From Cephalopachus bancanus (lineage: Eukaryota; Chordata; Mammalia; Primates; Tarsiidae), in the NCBI GenBank assembly GCA_027257055.1, contig JAPVLO010000232.1, forward strand, positions 5,208,001 through 5,272,000: DNA of 64,000 bases, read 5' to 3'. Below, piece after piece: positions 47,621 to 58,916 of the stretch. Numbering within the stretch: the stretch's first letter is position 1; every line of letters starts with the position of its first letter. Below the pieces are notes generated by a model. It was not told where the DNA came from. It did not search any database and saw nothing but the letters and a program-made list of their open reading frames with translations. A program made the position numbers and the translations under genes.

Positions 47621-48185
47621 AAGTAAATTAGACTCACATGGAAATTTTACTTATCATGATGTTTTCTTTTCTTTTGTTTCTGGAATAAATTAACATTTAA
47701 AATTTATCTTCCATAGAATGTTTCATCAAAAACAGCCATTCTTTTCATTATTGAAAAAGTCTTATAACCTCAAAGATAAGCATATAGTCAATAGAATTTT
47801 ATTGTGATTTTATATTAGAAATATCTGTGAGTATTCTCAATGTTGAGATTTTGTGGCATTTTATTAGTCATCTAAATGTCTGCGTTTATGAATTGTCATT
47901 TGACATATTTTCTCTGTTTTCTATTAAAGCCTCCATCTTAATGATCTGTAAGAGTGCCTAACATATTGACTATTAATCTTCCTCTCTCTATCATAAGTTT
48001 TGTAGATATTTTCTCTATATTAGGATTTACTTTTATATTTTATCTAGCATATTTTTATATGTAAGATTTCTATTATTTTCACTTAGTTTGGTCTTTTGTG
48101 TATTTTTTTTTCATTGCTCTAATGCTTGAAAGATTTTGCCCATCTCCAGATTATAAAAAGTAATCATCTATTTGGCTCCTAAGCA
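47621..48185. other. AT-rich intron
   Basis: Nothing recognised with confidence. Confidence 0.35.
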
Positions 48186-48870
48186 GCCATATAAAAAATT
48201 AACACTAACTTTTGTCTCATATCATTGCAAAAAGTTAGCTCAAAATGGGTCATAGATCTAAATATTAAAGCAAAAATGCATAGGAGAAAGTCTGAGAGAA
48301 AATCTTTGTGATGATGGGATAGGTAAGGATTCCTTAATATACAGTATTCGAAAACACCAATCATAACACCAATCATAAGAAAAAAATTGGCAAACGAACT
48401 TCAGCAAAATAATTTTCTTTAAAACACTCTTAAGAAAATTAAAATGCATGAGACATATTGGAAAAAATATTTACAAAATATACTTCCAATAAAGGATGTG
48501 TATCAATAATATATAAAGAGCTCTTAAAACTCAGTACTGTGGCAAACAATTGGATTTTTTAAATGACCAAAAATATTTAAACTAATCAGAAAAGATACGT
48601 AGATGGCAAATAAGCATGCTCAAAGTTATTAGTTATTAGAAAAATACAAATTAAATCTATGGTAAGGTACTACTGCACAACCGTTAAAATACCTACAATT
48701 TAAAAGCCTGGTGATGCACAGTGTTGACAAGGATTTGGAGCAATTAAAATTCTCAAATATTGCAGTTGGAAATATAAAATGACACAGCCACTTTGGAAAA
48801 CTGTTTCTAAAGTTAAATATATAAACATATAGTGGGATTGTAGGCAAAAAACACTCATTGTGGTGATGGT
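48186..48870 (+). mobile_element. L1M ORF2 3' fragment
   Basis: Sense, very diverged: 'caaaatgggtcatagatctaaatat', 'gatggcaaataagcatgctcaaagt', 'cacagccactttggaaaactg'. Confidence 0.65.
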
Positions 48871-48974
48871 TTCACAGATGTTTGCAACTGTTGAAACTTC
48901 TTGATTTTGTGCTAGAGTAACCAACTGGATTGAATTCTGCTGAAACAGAAGGACTAAGAATGGAGTAGCAATTT

Positions 48975-49530
48975 GGACAAGTTGCATTTAAAAAGTCATT
49001 TAGACATTGAAGTTGGGTGTGAATAGGCAGTTGGATATTAGTCTAAAATTAAGGAAACAGAGCTGGGCTAGGGATATAGTTGGGGATTTTCAGCATAGAG
49101 GTAGCCTTTTAAGGCATGAAGCTGAATGAGATTCGTGAGGGAATGAGTTTAGAGATTAAAGAGGGTGAAAGACCAAGTCCTCAGGAACTCCTACATTATC
49201 AGTCAGGAGAAGAGTAGGAGCCAACAAAGAAGACTTTGGAACAGAAAGAAAACTCTGTGTGACAGAAGGAAAACCAAGAGAATGTGTTGTCCTGGAACCA
49301 AGTGAGAAAGTTTATCAAAGAGGAGGAAATGATCAACTGAGTCTGATGCTTCTGATAGGTGAAGTGAAATGGATTGACTATTGAATTTTACAACATGGAG
49401 GTTACTGAGGATGTTGATCAGAGAAATTTCTGTAGAAGGATGGCGGTACAAATCTAATTAATATGCATTTTAGAATGGGAGGAGAGGAACTGGAGGAAGT
49501 ATTCATGAAATTTTGCTGCAAAAAATATAT
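48975..49530 (+). repeat. Ancient interspersed repeat, same family as 836-1080
   Basis: 'taggcagttggatattag', 'tcctcaggaactcctac', 'gatcaactgagtctgatgcttctgataggtg', 'acaacatggaggttactgaggatg' preserve a long familiar ancient repeat text. Confidence 0.55.
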
Positions 49531-49606
49531 ATAAATTCCTTGTCTGTAATACTATAGTAAGTGCCCTGGTTTATCTATGTAAAAATATATCCTAATTGAT
49601 GCTTTA

Positions 49607-50040
49607 CATTTTCTCTCTAGTCCTGACTCTTAGCATATTGAAGGCAATGACTATGTATGTTTTGTTTTGTTTCGTTTTTTTGAGTTGGAGTCTCATTCCA
49701 TTGCCCAGGCTGGAGTGCAGTTGCACCCTCACAGCCACCCCAGCATCGACCTGCTGGGCTCTGGTGATCCTTCCTCCTCAGCCTTCCAAGTAGCTGGAAC
49801 TTCAGGTGCAGCTACCACATCTGGCTAATTTTTTACTTATTGTAGAGATGAGGTCTCGCCAAGTTGCCCAGGCTGGTTTCAAACCCGCGGGCTCAGGCAA
49901 TCCACTTGCCTTGGCCTCCCAAAATGCTGGGATTACAGGCTGAGCCACCGAGTCCAGCCTATTTATATAGCTATTTATCTATTTAGTATCTTTATATCTA
50001 TTTAGTAAACCAAGTATAATGTGAGATACATAATAAACAT
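49607..50040 (+). repeat. Direct duplication, copy 1 (split by Alu)
   Basis: 49607-49661 is identical over 55 bp to 50945-50999. 49988-50039, after the Alu, matches 51000-51048 at roughly 85%. Confidence 0.88.
49665..49960 (-). mobile_element. Dimeric Alu (lineage type)
   Basis: Antisense Alu 'ttgagttggagtctcattcc' to 'gccaccgagtccagcc'. It splits copy 1 of the duplication. Confidence 0.92.
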
Positions 50041-50359
50041 TTCAATGAATCCTTATTGAATGGCCTCTCAAAAAACTACAGATAAGTAAGTTTATTTGAC
50101 AGCATTGCCAGATATCTTGGATCTACCTTAATTCAATAATTTATTGAATTCAATTAGTTATTGTTTATTTTTCTTTTAAGAATGAACAAGTTCTTTATGT
50201 CAAAGAAACCTCAATGTGTAAATTTTCAAACATGAAAAAAAGCAGAGAGCATAGAATAATGAGCTCACTGGTACTCATCACCCACTCCTACCAGCATCTG
50301 CTACTCTTGTTTCATCTATTTTTCCATCACTTTTCCTAGAGTATTTTTAAATAAACTCC
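50041..50359. other. Unassigned intron sequence
   Basis: AT-rich. Nothing recognised. Confidence 0.35.
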
Positions 50360-50610
50360 ATAGAACCCAGGAGTTTGAGAACAGCCTAGGCAAAATAGTG
50401 AGACCTTGTCGCTACAAAAAAAATTTTAAAATTAGCCAGGGCGTGATGGCACATACCTGTAGTCACAGCTACTCTGGAGGCTGAGGTGGGAGGATCACCT
50501 GAGTGGTAAGAATGGCCTGAGCCCAGGAAGTCGAGGTTGCAGTGAGCCATGACCACTCCAGTATGGGTGACAGAGACCTCAATTCAATAAACAAACAAAC
50601 AAAAATAAAT
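50360..50610 (+). mobile_element. 5'-truncated Alu
   Basis: Starts inside the left arm at 'acccaggagtttgagaacagcc' and ends 'cctcaattcaataaacaaacaaac'. Confidence 0.88.
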
Positions 50611-50819
50611 TCCATAAATCATATTGTTTTGCCTATAAATAGTTCAGTGTATAACTAGATACTTTTTGTAAAAGTACAGTGTATTTATTGGTTTTATTCT
50701 AAAACCAATTATAATTGTAAATAATTTTGCCACATTCTTCAAAACATCTGACTTCTAGTCTCCCTTCAGGTTTTACTCGGGGTTTTTTCCCCCCTCCTCT
50801 TTTCCTGAGTATATTGATT

Positions 50820-51660
50820 TTTTTTAATTTTGGTAAAATACACATAAGATGCAATGTATCAACTTGATAGTGTTTTAAGTGCACAATTCGGTAGTGTTAA
50901 GTATGTTACACTGTTGTGCAAACAATCTTCGCAACTGAATTTTGCATTTTCTCTCTAGTCCTGACTCTTAGCATATTGAAGGCAATGACTATGTATGTTC
51001 TTATATTTATTTGCTAAACCAAACATAATGTCAGATACATAATAAGCACCCATTAAACAACAGCTCCTCACTTCCCTTCCCCCATCCCGTGGAAATCATC
51101 CTGCTACTTTTTATTTCTATGAATTTTACTATTCTAGGTGCCTTATATAAGTGGAGTCAAATATTTGGAAGGCAAATATAGTATTTGATTTTTTGTGACT
51201 GGCTCATTTTATTTAGTATAATGGCCTCAAGGCTTATCAGTGTTGTAGTGTGTGTCAGTATTCCCTTCCCTTTAAACGCTGAATAACATTCCGATATACC
51301 TCATTTTGTTTATCCCTTTGTCTGTCAATGGACGCTTGGGTTGCTTAGGCTAGTGTGGATAATGCTGCTGTGAAAACAAATTGTGTCTCTTGGAGACCCT
51401 GCTTTCAATTCTTTTGGATATATAACCAGAAGTGGAATTGCTGAATCACACAATTTAATAAAATTAAAAATTCTATTTTTAATTTTTTCAGGAACAATCA
51501 TACAGTTTTTCACAGTGGCCATACCATTTACATTGTCATCAATAGTATGTGAGAGTTCCAATTTTTCTAAATCCTTGCCAACATTTGTTATTTTCTTTCT
51601 TTTTCTTAGCAGCCATTCTAATTGGTATGAGATGGGTAAAGACTTTTTTAAAAACACGAT
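50820..51660 (-). mobile_element. L1M 3' fragment carrying a local duplication
   Basis: Antisense L1M 3' UTR ('ttttggtaaaatacacataagatgcaatg', 'cactgttgtgcaaacaatctt', then 'cccattaaacaacagctcctcac', 'tataagtggagtcaaatat'). The segment 50945-51048 is foreign to it. Confidence 0.75.
50945..51048 (+). repeat. Direct duplication, copy 2 inside L1M
   Basis: Matches 49607-49661 plus 49988-50039 without the Alu. Replaces part of the expected L1M text. Confidence 0.85.
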
Positions 51661-51919
51661 TATCCTTTAGCGTCTTAATACAAAACGATGATTCCTGCAT
51701 ATCATCTACTAAAGAAGGAATTTCTAACATGTTCTTCCCACAGCCTTCCCCATATCCATATTCTGCCATTTCTTCAATCAGAAACATTGGAGCCACCATT
51801 AAGTCCTCTCTTATTCTCTCACTTCACATTCAATTCTTTAGAGAATCCCAAAATATCCCCAGGACCTTCCCCCACTTTTCACCCTTCTGGCCACTTTCAC
51901 CACCCGGTCCAAGTTATTA
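51661..51919. other. Unassigned; possibly 5' part of the L2
   Basis: C/T-rich, with an open frame 51688-52074 that continues into L2 and is repeat-derived. Confidence 0.3.
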
Positions 51920-52583
51920 TCCTCTCAGCTGAATTGTTTCAAGGGCCTTTCAAGGGATCTCCCTGCTTGTTTACTCTTGCCTCTCTTCAATCTGTTCTCA
52001 ACTCAGCTACCAGCACAATCCTGCTAAAACAAATCTCAGACTGTGACACTCCTCTGCTCAATGTTTTCCAATGATTTCCCATTTCCCATTTGGTAACATC
52101 CAAAGTCCTTTCACTGGTCTATGAAGCCCTACGTGAGCTGAGTCCAAGTTACTTACCCGAACTCATGTCTGATAACTTTTCTCTTAGTCCATTCTGCTTC
52201 CGTTAATGACGCTATCGTGGCATTCTTAAATACACTACGTGCTCCTACCTCAGTAAGGACCTTTACATTTACTGTTCCCTTGCCTCAAATGATCTTTCCC
52301 TTGAAATCTACTTGATGCCCTTGGAAACTCCTATGACATGTCAGCTTTATAGGTGGAGACCTTCTTTTAAAAATGGAAATCAAATCCCCAGGAATTCTCT
52401 ATTCTCCTCCCCAGGTTTATTTTATCCTATAATCCTTATCTGACATATTATATATTTTACTTGCTTATTTGCTTATTTTCTGCCCACTGTCATTAAAGTA
52501 TAAGCTTCAGATGGGCAAGTAATTTTAGATAAACTCCTTGGCACATAATAATGATTGATAAATAACTGTTGAATAAATACAGT
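51920..52583 (+). repeat. L2 3' end
   Basis: Sense L2: 'ctaaaacaaatctcagactgtgacactcc', 'aaagtcctttcactggtctatgaagccctacgtg', 'gataaataactgttgaataaatac' at the end. Stops 37 bp before the terminal coding exon. Confidence 0.75.
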
Positions 52584-52620
52584 TCATATATCTGTACATA
52601 TTTTTGTGTTTGGTCCCCAG

Positions 52621-52757
52621 ATCTGCATGACAACTTAAAAACTCAAATGAAAGAATTCACATCTTTCCAAAACAAGAAGACTGGCATAAATTGGACAGAT
52701 GATGAAAAAAGGATCTACAGAGATAAAAGAATAGCTCAGACTAAAGAAATATTGTAG
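52621..52757 (+). CDS. Terminal coding exon 6 of unassigned split gene
   Basis: Acceptor 'tttttgtgtttggtccccag' ends at 52620. AT completes the Asp codon from exon 5. Then 44 codons run LHDNLKTQMKEF, NKKTGINWTDDEKRIYRDK and RIAQTKEIL to TAG at 52755-52757. The tail is highly charged, with WTDDEKRIYRDKR as its most distinctive segment. No membrane segment or known domain. AATAAA sites follow at 52924 and 53095. The chain of six phase-compatible exons ending in a stop is strong evidence of a real gene. I cannot name it; C1orf141 is a weak memory-based candidate only. Confidence 0.85.
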
Positions 52758-52923
52758 CATTTGCTCCCTACCACGAATAGCACCAAAAATATGCAAACCT
52801 CTCAGCACTGCAAACCAAGAACCAACTTCCAAATCCAACATCAGTAAGTCAAGACAATTTTATCATTCGTAGCTACATTCTTGTATAAGGAAGCAAGGCT
52901 TATTCATTCATCCTAAGAAACAA

Positions 52924-52929
52924 AATAAA
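52924..52929 (+). terminator. Proximal AATAAA poly(A) signal
   Basis: AATAAA 167 nt after the stop. The downstream region is not strongly GT-rich. Confidence 0.45.
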
Positions 52930-53094
52930 CATAGACTCTTGAGAAGGGTGTCAGATACAACACATTTGACAATGAAACAAAGGCTTGAGGCCACCAGAAA
53001 ACATAGGATAAGTGAAGGAGTAAGTTATCAGGTATTTGATATATTATTTGCGTGCAACTACTCCTCAATTTGGATTTATGACAAAGTATGCATA

Positions 53095-53100
53095 AATAAA
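53095..53100 (+). terminator. Distal AATAAA poly(A) signal
   Basis: AATAAA followed about 30 nt later by the T/G-rich 'gttcagttgtcttt' (53128-53141), the better candidate. Confidence 0.6.
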
Positions 53101-53369
53101 GTATGATTATAGCCTCACATGAAAATGTTCAGTTGTCTTTAAACTTTATAATACTAAAGTGTAACCAGAATTAAAAATAATTAGCATTAGCTACTTTGGC
53201 TTATTGATACTCAGAGGAATGCATGCGTGAGACAAGATTTCTTTTAAAGATTAAAAAACAGAACCATCTCTAAGGTCAAAAGGAAACTCATGCAAATAAA
53301 AGTAAAGACAGTAACAAGCTGAAAATAATAAGTATAATTCTAATATTATCAATAAATTTTTATAAATAT

Positions 53370-53805
53370 ATATAAAATCTATATTTTATACATTAGAAAA
53401 CTGAGGTACAAAGAGGTTAAGAAATTTGTTAAAAGCCTCACAAGCTCGGTGGCTCAGCCTGTAATCCCATGCCTTTGGGAGGCTGAGGTGAGTGGATTGC
53501 CTGAGACCGCGGGTTCGAGACCTGCCTGGGCAACTTGGCGAGACCTCATCTCTACAATAAATCAAAAAATCAGCTGGGCGTGGTAGCGCATGCCTGTAAT
53601 TCTGGCTACTTGGAAGGCTGAGGCAAAAGGATCACTGGAGCCCAGCAGGTCAAGGCTGTGGTGGCCGGGAGCGGCCACTGCACTCCAGTCTGGGCGACAG
53701 AGTGAGACTCCAACTCAAAAAAACAAAACAAAACAAAAAACCTCACAAGCTGGTAGGTAAGAGAATCTGAATTCAAATTCAACTAGACATTCGGACTCCA
53801 GAGTG
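53370..53805 (+). repeat. MIR-like SINE split by an Alu
   Basis: 'aaactgaggtacaaagaggttaagaaatttg' then, after the Alu, 'gctggtaggtaagagaatctgaattcaaattc' give the MIR order. Confidence 0.7.
53447..53740 (+). mobile_element. Young dimeric Alu (lineage type)
   Basis: 'cggtggctcagcctgtaatcccatgcc' to an A-rich tail with CAAAA units. Duplication cctcacaagct at 53436-53446 and 53741-53751. Confidence 0.95.
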
Positions 53806-53864
53806 CTGCTGACCTTATCATTATGCTTGCCATTTCTCTTTATAATATAAATGAAAAAACAGGA

Positions 53865-54479
53865 TCATATATTTAATATATAAAGAGTGCCTACAAATCA
53901 ACTAGAAAATTATGAATATTTTAATAAGAAAATGGGCAAAGGCTATAAAAGGGCAATTTGTAAAAGAAAAAAATATGGTCAATGAGTATTTAGAAATGTT
54001 CAGTCTCACTTAAATGCAGAGTGCAAATTAAAATGAGAATGCAATATCATTCATTTTTGCTTCTCAATGGAAGAATTAATTCATTGATTGTGGGAATACA
54101 ACTGGTACAGGGTTTCTAGAAGGCAACCCAACAATATAGTGAAAAATCCTTAATATCACACATTTATTTGACTAAGAAAGTTCAGTTTTAGTAATTGATC
54201 CTAAGGAATATATCTAGATAAAGGCTAAAAGATTTATGTAGAGTGACGTTAATTTCAGTATTATTCATAGGAGTCAAAAACAAAAAGGAAAGGACCTAAA
54301 TGTCAAACAATAGAAGGTAGCTTAAATAAATTATGATACATCTATAAAATAAAATATTATATAGCTATTAAATATTGTAAGTATATGTTAATTAACATGG
54401 AATTATGTTCATAATAGATAAGTTAATCAAAACAGACTACAAAATAGTTTGATTTAGTATGGTTGCATTTATATATCAT
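53865..54479 (+). mobile_element. L1M 3' segment (part 1)
   Basis: Sense, diverged ORF2/3' UTR: 'gcctacaaatcaactagaaaat', 'aatgggcaaaggctataaaagg', 'gaatacaactggtacaggg'. Interrupted by the MITE. Confidence 0.6.
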
Positions 54480-54705
54480 GGGTGCCAAAAAACCTTATAC
54501 ATATTAAGAGATGTTATCTATGTATCACTTTTAGCTTGCCATAATCAGAAGTGTCTGGACACTGATAACCACTTTGAGCACCTCTTGTAATTGCAAAAGT
54601 CAAATGTGACTTGTAGTCATCTTTTGCTATCGATATATGTTGAGTATTACAATTTCAATATAGTTTTTTCCTTTCATAAAATGTGCATATATTTTGGGGG
54701 CACCC
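54480..54705 (-). mobile_element. MARNA-like mariner MITE
   Basis: Inverted ends GGGTGCCAAAAAACC and (reversed) GGGTGCCCCCAAAAT. The interior, read reversed, has 'gactacaagtcacatttgac' and 'gtgtccagacacttctg'-like text typical of MARNA. Confidence 0.82.
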
Positions 54706-54895
54706 TCTGTACATGTGCATATTATACACATTCAAGCACCTAGAAAAATTCTGAAAGTATATTTCCCAACAGTGGTTATCTCTGGATAGTGTTGTCAGGG
54801 CATAATATTTCTCTTAATTATTTTGTGTTTATTAATATTTTTCTAATTTTTGAAAAAATTTTAATTGCATAATCCAAAGTCAATAAAATTATAAA
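54706..54895 (+). mobile_element. L1M 3' segment (part 2)
   Basis: 'caacagtggttatctctggatagtg' and 'ttaattattttgtgtttattaatattt' continue the L1M 3' end. Confidence 0.55.
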
Positions 54896-55763
54896 ATAGG
54901 CAACTGGTGGCCCCTTCTAGTGGAATGGGGTCAATATCATATTGGGGAAGGCAGTATCTGACAGAAATTAAGTCCAATGATCAGTTAATGTAAGAGGAAC
55001 AAACAGTGTGGGCCCAGGCAAACAATGGGTGGAATGTGATAATGTCAGCAAAATAAAAAATCAGGAAACTAACAACAAAATACAAAAGACACAGGCAAAA
55101 GAACTGAGAAGTTGAGAATCCAGAGATAGGCAAAGGGTCTGGGTGACAATTAGGACAGCTTGATAGTAGATAATTATTTTCATAAGAGATTTCTTATATG
55201 ACTTTGAATCTAGAAATGCACTCAGTATGAATTAGCCTGAGCATGATGGTGTAGACAAAAAGTAGGTTGTATTAATTGAGACCTCTTTGGATACAAATAA
55301 CAGAAACCAATTCAAACTAGCCTAATCAAAAAGCATAAGGTAAGGCAGGGGAAGAATTGTAAGAAAGTTTAAGAAGACTACTTGCAGAAACAGAGGGATA
55401 AGGAATTCAGCCAGGTTTCAGGAAAAGACTGAAATGAGGGAGTGAAAAACTACTAGGGCTCTTTATCCGTCTTCAGTCTATGCTTTTCTCTCTCTGCAAA
55501 GAAGTTTTTATATCCCTTTGTTCACAAATTTTCATCCTACAACAGCTTTGTTTCCAGTTCTAACTGATAGGGAAAGATCATCTGACTGGCAACCATGCCA
55601 GTGGGCAGAGGTCACATAATTACAAACACAGCTCTCGGAAGCCCTACCCTGTGGATCTGGAGACAGTCCCCAGAGACGGGCAGATCGTGCCTGGGATGAA
55701 CGCTCTCAGAAGAATCTAACATAGTTTTACATGGAAATAATAAAAAGTAGAAAAGCAGCAACT
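54896..55763. other. Unassigned; 55265-55720 resembles an ancient repeat
   Basis: 'cctctttggatacaaataacagaaaccaattcaaactagcc' is a familiar ancient repeat text of uncertain family. No gene. Confidence 0.35.
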
Positions 55764-56064
55764 AGCCGGGCTCGGTGGCTCAGCCTGTAATTCCACGCTT
55801 TGGGAGCCTGAGGTGAGAGGACTGCCTGAGCCCGCGGGTTCGAGACCCGCCTGGGCAACTTGGCAAGACCTCATCTCTACAATAAATCAAAAATTAGCCA
55901 GGCGTGGTATCATGCACCTGTAGTTACAGCTACTTGGAAGGCTGAGGCAGAAGGATCGCCGGAGACCAGCAGGTTGAGGCTGCGGTGGCTGGGAGCAGCC
56001 ACTGCACTCCAGCCTGGGCGACAGAGTGAGACTCCAACTCAAAAAAAAAAAAAAAAAAAGAAAA
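55764..56064 (+). mobile_element. Young dimeric Alu (lineage type)
   Basis: 'gccgggctcggtggctcagcctgtaattccacg' to an A-tail at 56040-56060. Flanks aaaagcagcaacta and aaaagtagccacta are a diverged duplication. Confidence 0.93.
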
Positions 56065-56545
56065 GAAAAGTAGCCACTAAGTCTATTCTTACCAGATGAT
56101 CTCACTACATACTTAAACATTATCACATTAACTTTTTTTGTTCTTGCAGTTTATTTCTTTATGGCTGCCTTTCAGGTGTTTTATATATCCTTTGTTTGAC
56201 CAGCTCAACAGTCTTACTATTATCTTATAGTAAGTGATTACAGGATAAAGTGAGAAGAAGCAAAGAATGAGAAAATTACATCTTTGCCTTGAACATCAAT
56301 TCAAGTTTGGATTAAGGGGAAACTGGACAGTGTGCTATAACAGTTTGTAGAATTATCATGTGGAAGGATGTAACACCCTTTAAATTTATCTCTGAAGGAC
56401 TTTACATCCTTTAAATTTATCTCTGGTCAAACATTGGTCTAATGAGCTTAAATATTGAGGAATAAATCTCATGTTCAGCATTCCATTTATTAATAATAAA
56501 AATTCTTGAGAAAGATTATGCAAATCTAGATGTAATTGGAGAGAT
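56065..56545. other. Unassigned intergenic sequence
   Basis: A 24-27 bp direct repeat ('cctttaaatttatctctg..') occurs at 56370-56425. No gene. Confidence 0.4.
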
Positions 56546-58906
56546 TTTCACTTCTAGCGAGGTGAAGTTGACAGTTTCCCTATTCTTCCCTCTTAAAAAA
56601 AAACTCTGGACTTTACACATAAAACAAATAGAAGACAACTCTCAAAGGTGAAGAAAAGAAGGTAAGCTAGTTAGGGACTTCAAGAACCCAAGAATTACAT
56701 AATAGTGAGTCTCCTGGGTATTCCTTTTGCTTCAGATAGCCAAGACTTGAAACTAAAGAAGCCAGGAGCCTGAAAATGCCAATGGGCACAGATACATGCA
56801 TAAAATCTCCAACAGTCACCTGTACTATATAACCAAAGGACAAGGACAGATGTCAAGATAGAAAATTTTTAGGCATTGTACTCCAGATAAACACCACATA
56901 TAAATAGTGGCCCATGCCCACGCGTGTAAGCAGAAGTACAATGAAGGGCCTATATTTTCACTCTTATGCAGTGTAATGAGGCACCTCACTACCTCTACTA
57001 GGGTGATGCAAAGATGGACAAGTAGAAGCCAGAGCTTTTACCCTCATTGGCCTATGAAGTCCCCCCCCCACCCAGGGAAATCAAATGGGGAGCCTAGACT
57101 CCCACATCCACTGGACAGAAATGAGGTGCCTCTTTTCTTCCCTGTTGGGTTGGTGTTAAGGAGGCCTAGTGAAGGGTCAGGATTTTCACCAATGTCCAGC
57201 AGTAATGAAGCCACCCCCGCCACAGTGTCAGTAGAAGCTACACATGGAGATGGGATTCCCACATCTGTCCATAGTAATTAGGAGCCTCTCCTCACTGGTG
57301 TCATTGGAGTCCACATAGAGAACCTGGATTTTACTTCCATCTGGCAGTAATGAAGTCTTTTTCCTCAACTCCATGCTGAAGATTCATAAAAAGCCAGCTA
57401 AACAGAAGGTTTAAATAAGATCCAGAGTCTCATAAAATGATATGAAATATCCATATTTTAATCAGAAATAAATTGTCACACCAAGAACCAGGAAGATCTA
57501 AAACAGTACATGCACACACTGAAATAAGAATAATGCTAGAATTTTCTGACAAAGATTGTTAAAGCAGTTATATAAAAATGCTTCAAAAAGTGCAAACACA
57601 CATGAAACAACAGAAATCCTAAGGGGAGGGGGAGAGGGGATATTAAGATAAAAACAAATGGAATTTTTAAATTAAAAATACAACTGACATTTAAAAAGCT
57701 CAATGGCTGAGCACAACAGCATAATTAGGGGGACAGAAGAAAGAGTCGGTGACCTGAGAGAGATATAAAAATAGAAATTACCTAACAAAGAGAAAAATAG
57801 AATACAAATAAAATGAACAGAGTCTCAGAGACCTATGGGACTGCGAAATAAGATCTAATATTCATGTTATAGTTTTATAAGGACAGAAGGAAAAAGACAG
57901 AACTGAAAAAGAACTCAAAGAAATAATGGCTGAAAATTCCCCAAATTTTAGATGTAGCCTACAGATCAAAAGATGAGCAAACTACTAACAGGAGACACCC
58001 AAAGAAGCACCTGGCAACACACACCAAAATTTAACTTCTGAAAACCAAAGAAAAAAATTATTGAGAGTAGTTATAAAAGAAGGACACCTTTCTATAGGGG
58101 AAAAACAATTTGAATGACAGTGACTTTCTCAGCAAAGCCCAGGAATGCCAGAAGTGGAATAATGTTTTTAATTATTGAAAGACAAGAAGTGTCAATCTAG
58201 AATCCTATAACAAGTGAAAATAAAGGAAAAATCAAGAAACATTCAGATGAAGAAAAACTAAGAGTTTTTCACCAGAAGACCTACTCTATAAGAGTAGCTA
58301 AAGGAATTTACCTAGACAGAAAGGAAATGATGAAAGAAGTAATATCAGGAAAGAATATTGTATGAAAAAATACAAGTAAATGTAAAAGGTTTTCTAAATC
58401 ATATTCGATGGTTTAATCAAAACACTGATGTTCTAAATGTTTGTAAAAGATATATTTAAATGTGAGATGGTAAAGATACATAGAGGGTTATAAGGTTTAT
58501 ACTTCATTCAGACTAGTAAAGTGACAAACCATTCGATTGTGGTAAGTTATGCATATGCAATTTAATACCGACAGCAACCACTCTAAAAGCTATTCAAAGA
58601 GATATATTAAAATATACTATAGAGAAATTATAATGGAATCCTAAAAACGTTCTTGCCACAGGAAGGCAAGAAAAAGAAGCAAAACAAAAACCAAAAACAA
58701 TGGCAGACTTAATCCCTAAGATATCAATAATTACATTAAATGTAAATGGTACAATACAATAATTAAAGACAGAGGTAGGCAGAATGGGTTGAAAAATATT
58801 ACAATGATATACAGTTCACAAGAAACTCATTTCAAATATGACAATGTAGGCAAGCTGAAAGTTAAAAAAAAATGGAAGAAGATATATTATGCAAACATTA
58901 ATAAAT
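56546..58906 (+). mobile_element. Old L1M/HAL1-like element, 5' UTR to ORF2 start
   Basis: 5' UTR-like (56546-57590), then ORF1-like ('agctcaatggctgagcacaacagcataatt', 'gaaattacctaacaaagagaaaaat') and a start of ORF2 ('aataattacattaaatgtaaatgg'). Continues after the nested L1. The open frame 56907-57281 lies in the 5' UTR and is not supported as a gene. Confidence 0.65.
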
Positions 58907-58916
58907 GAAAGCAGGA

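Larger units (their letters stand above)
52758..53115 (+). other. 3' UTR of the split gene
   Basis: Repeat-free sequence from the stop codon to about 15-20 nt after the second AATAAA. The end point is inferred. Confidence 0.6.

Noticed and set aside
56907..57281. 124-codon plus-strand frame
   Set aside because: Within the 5' UTR-like part of an old L1M/HAL1 element; no splice borders or homology seen.
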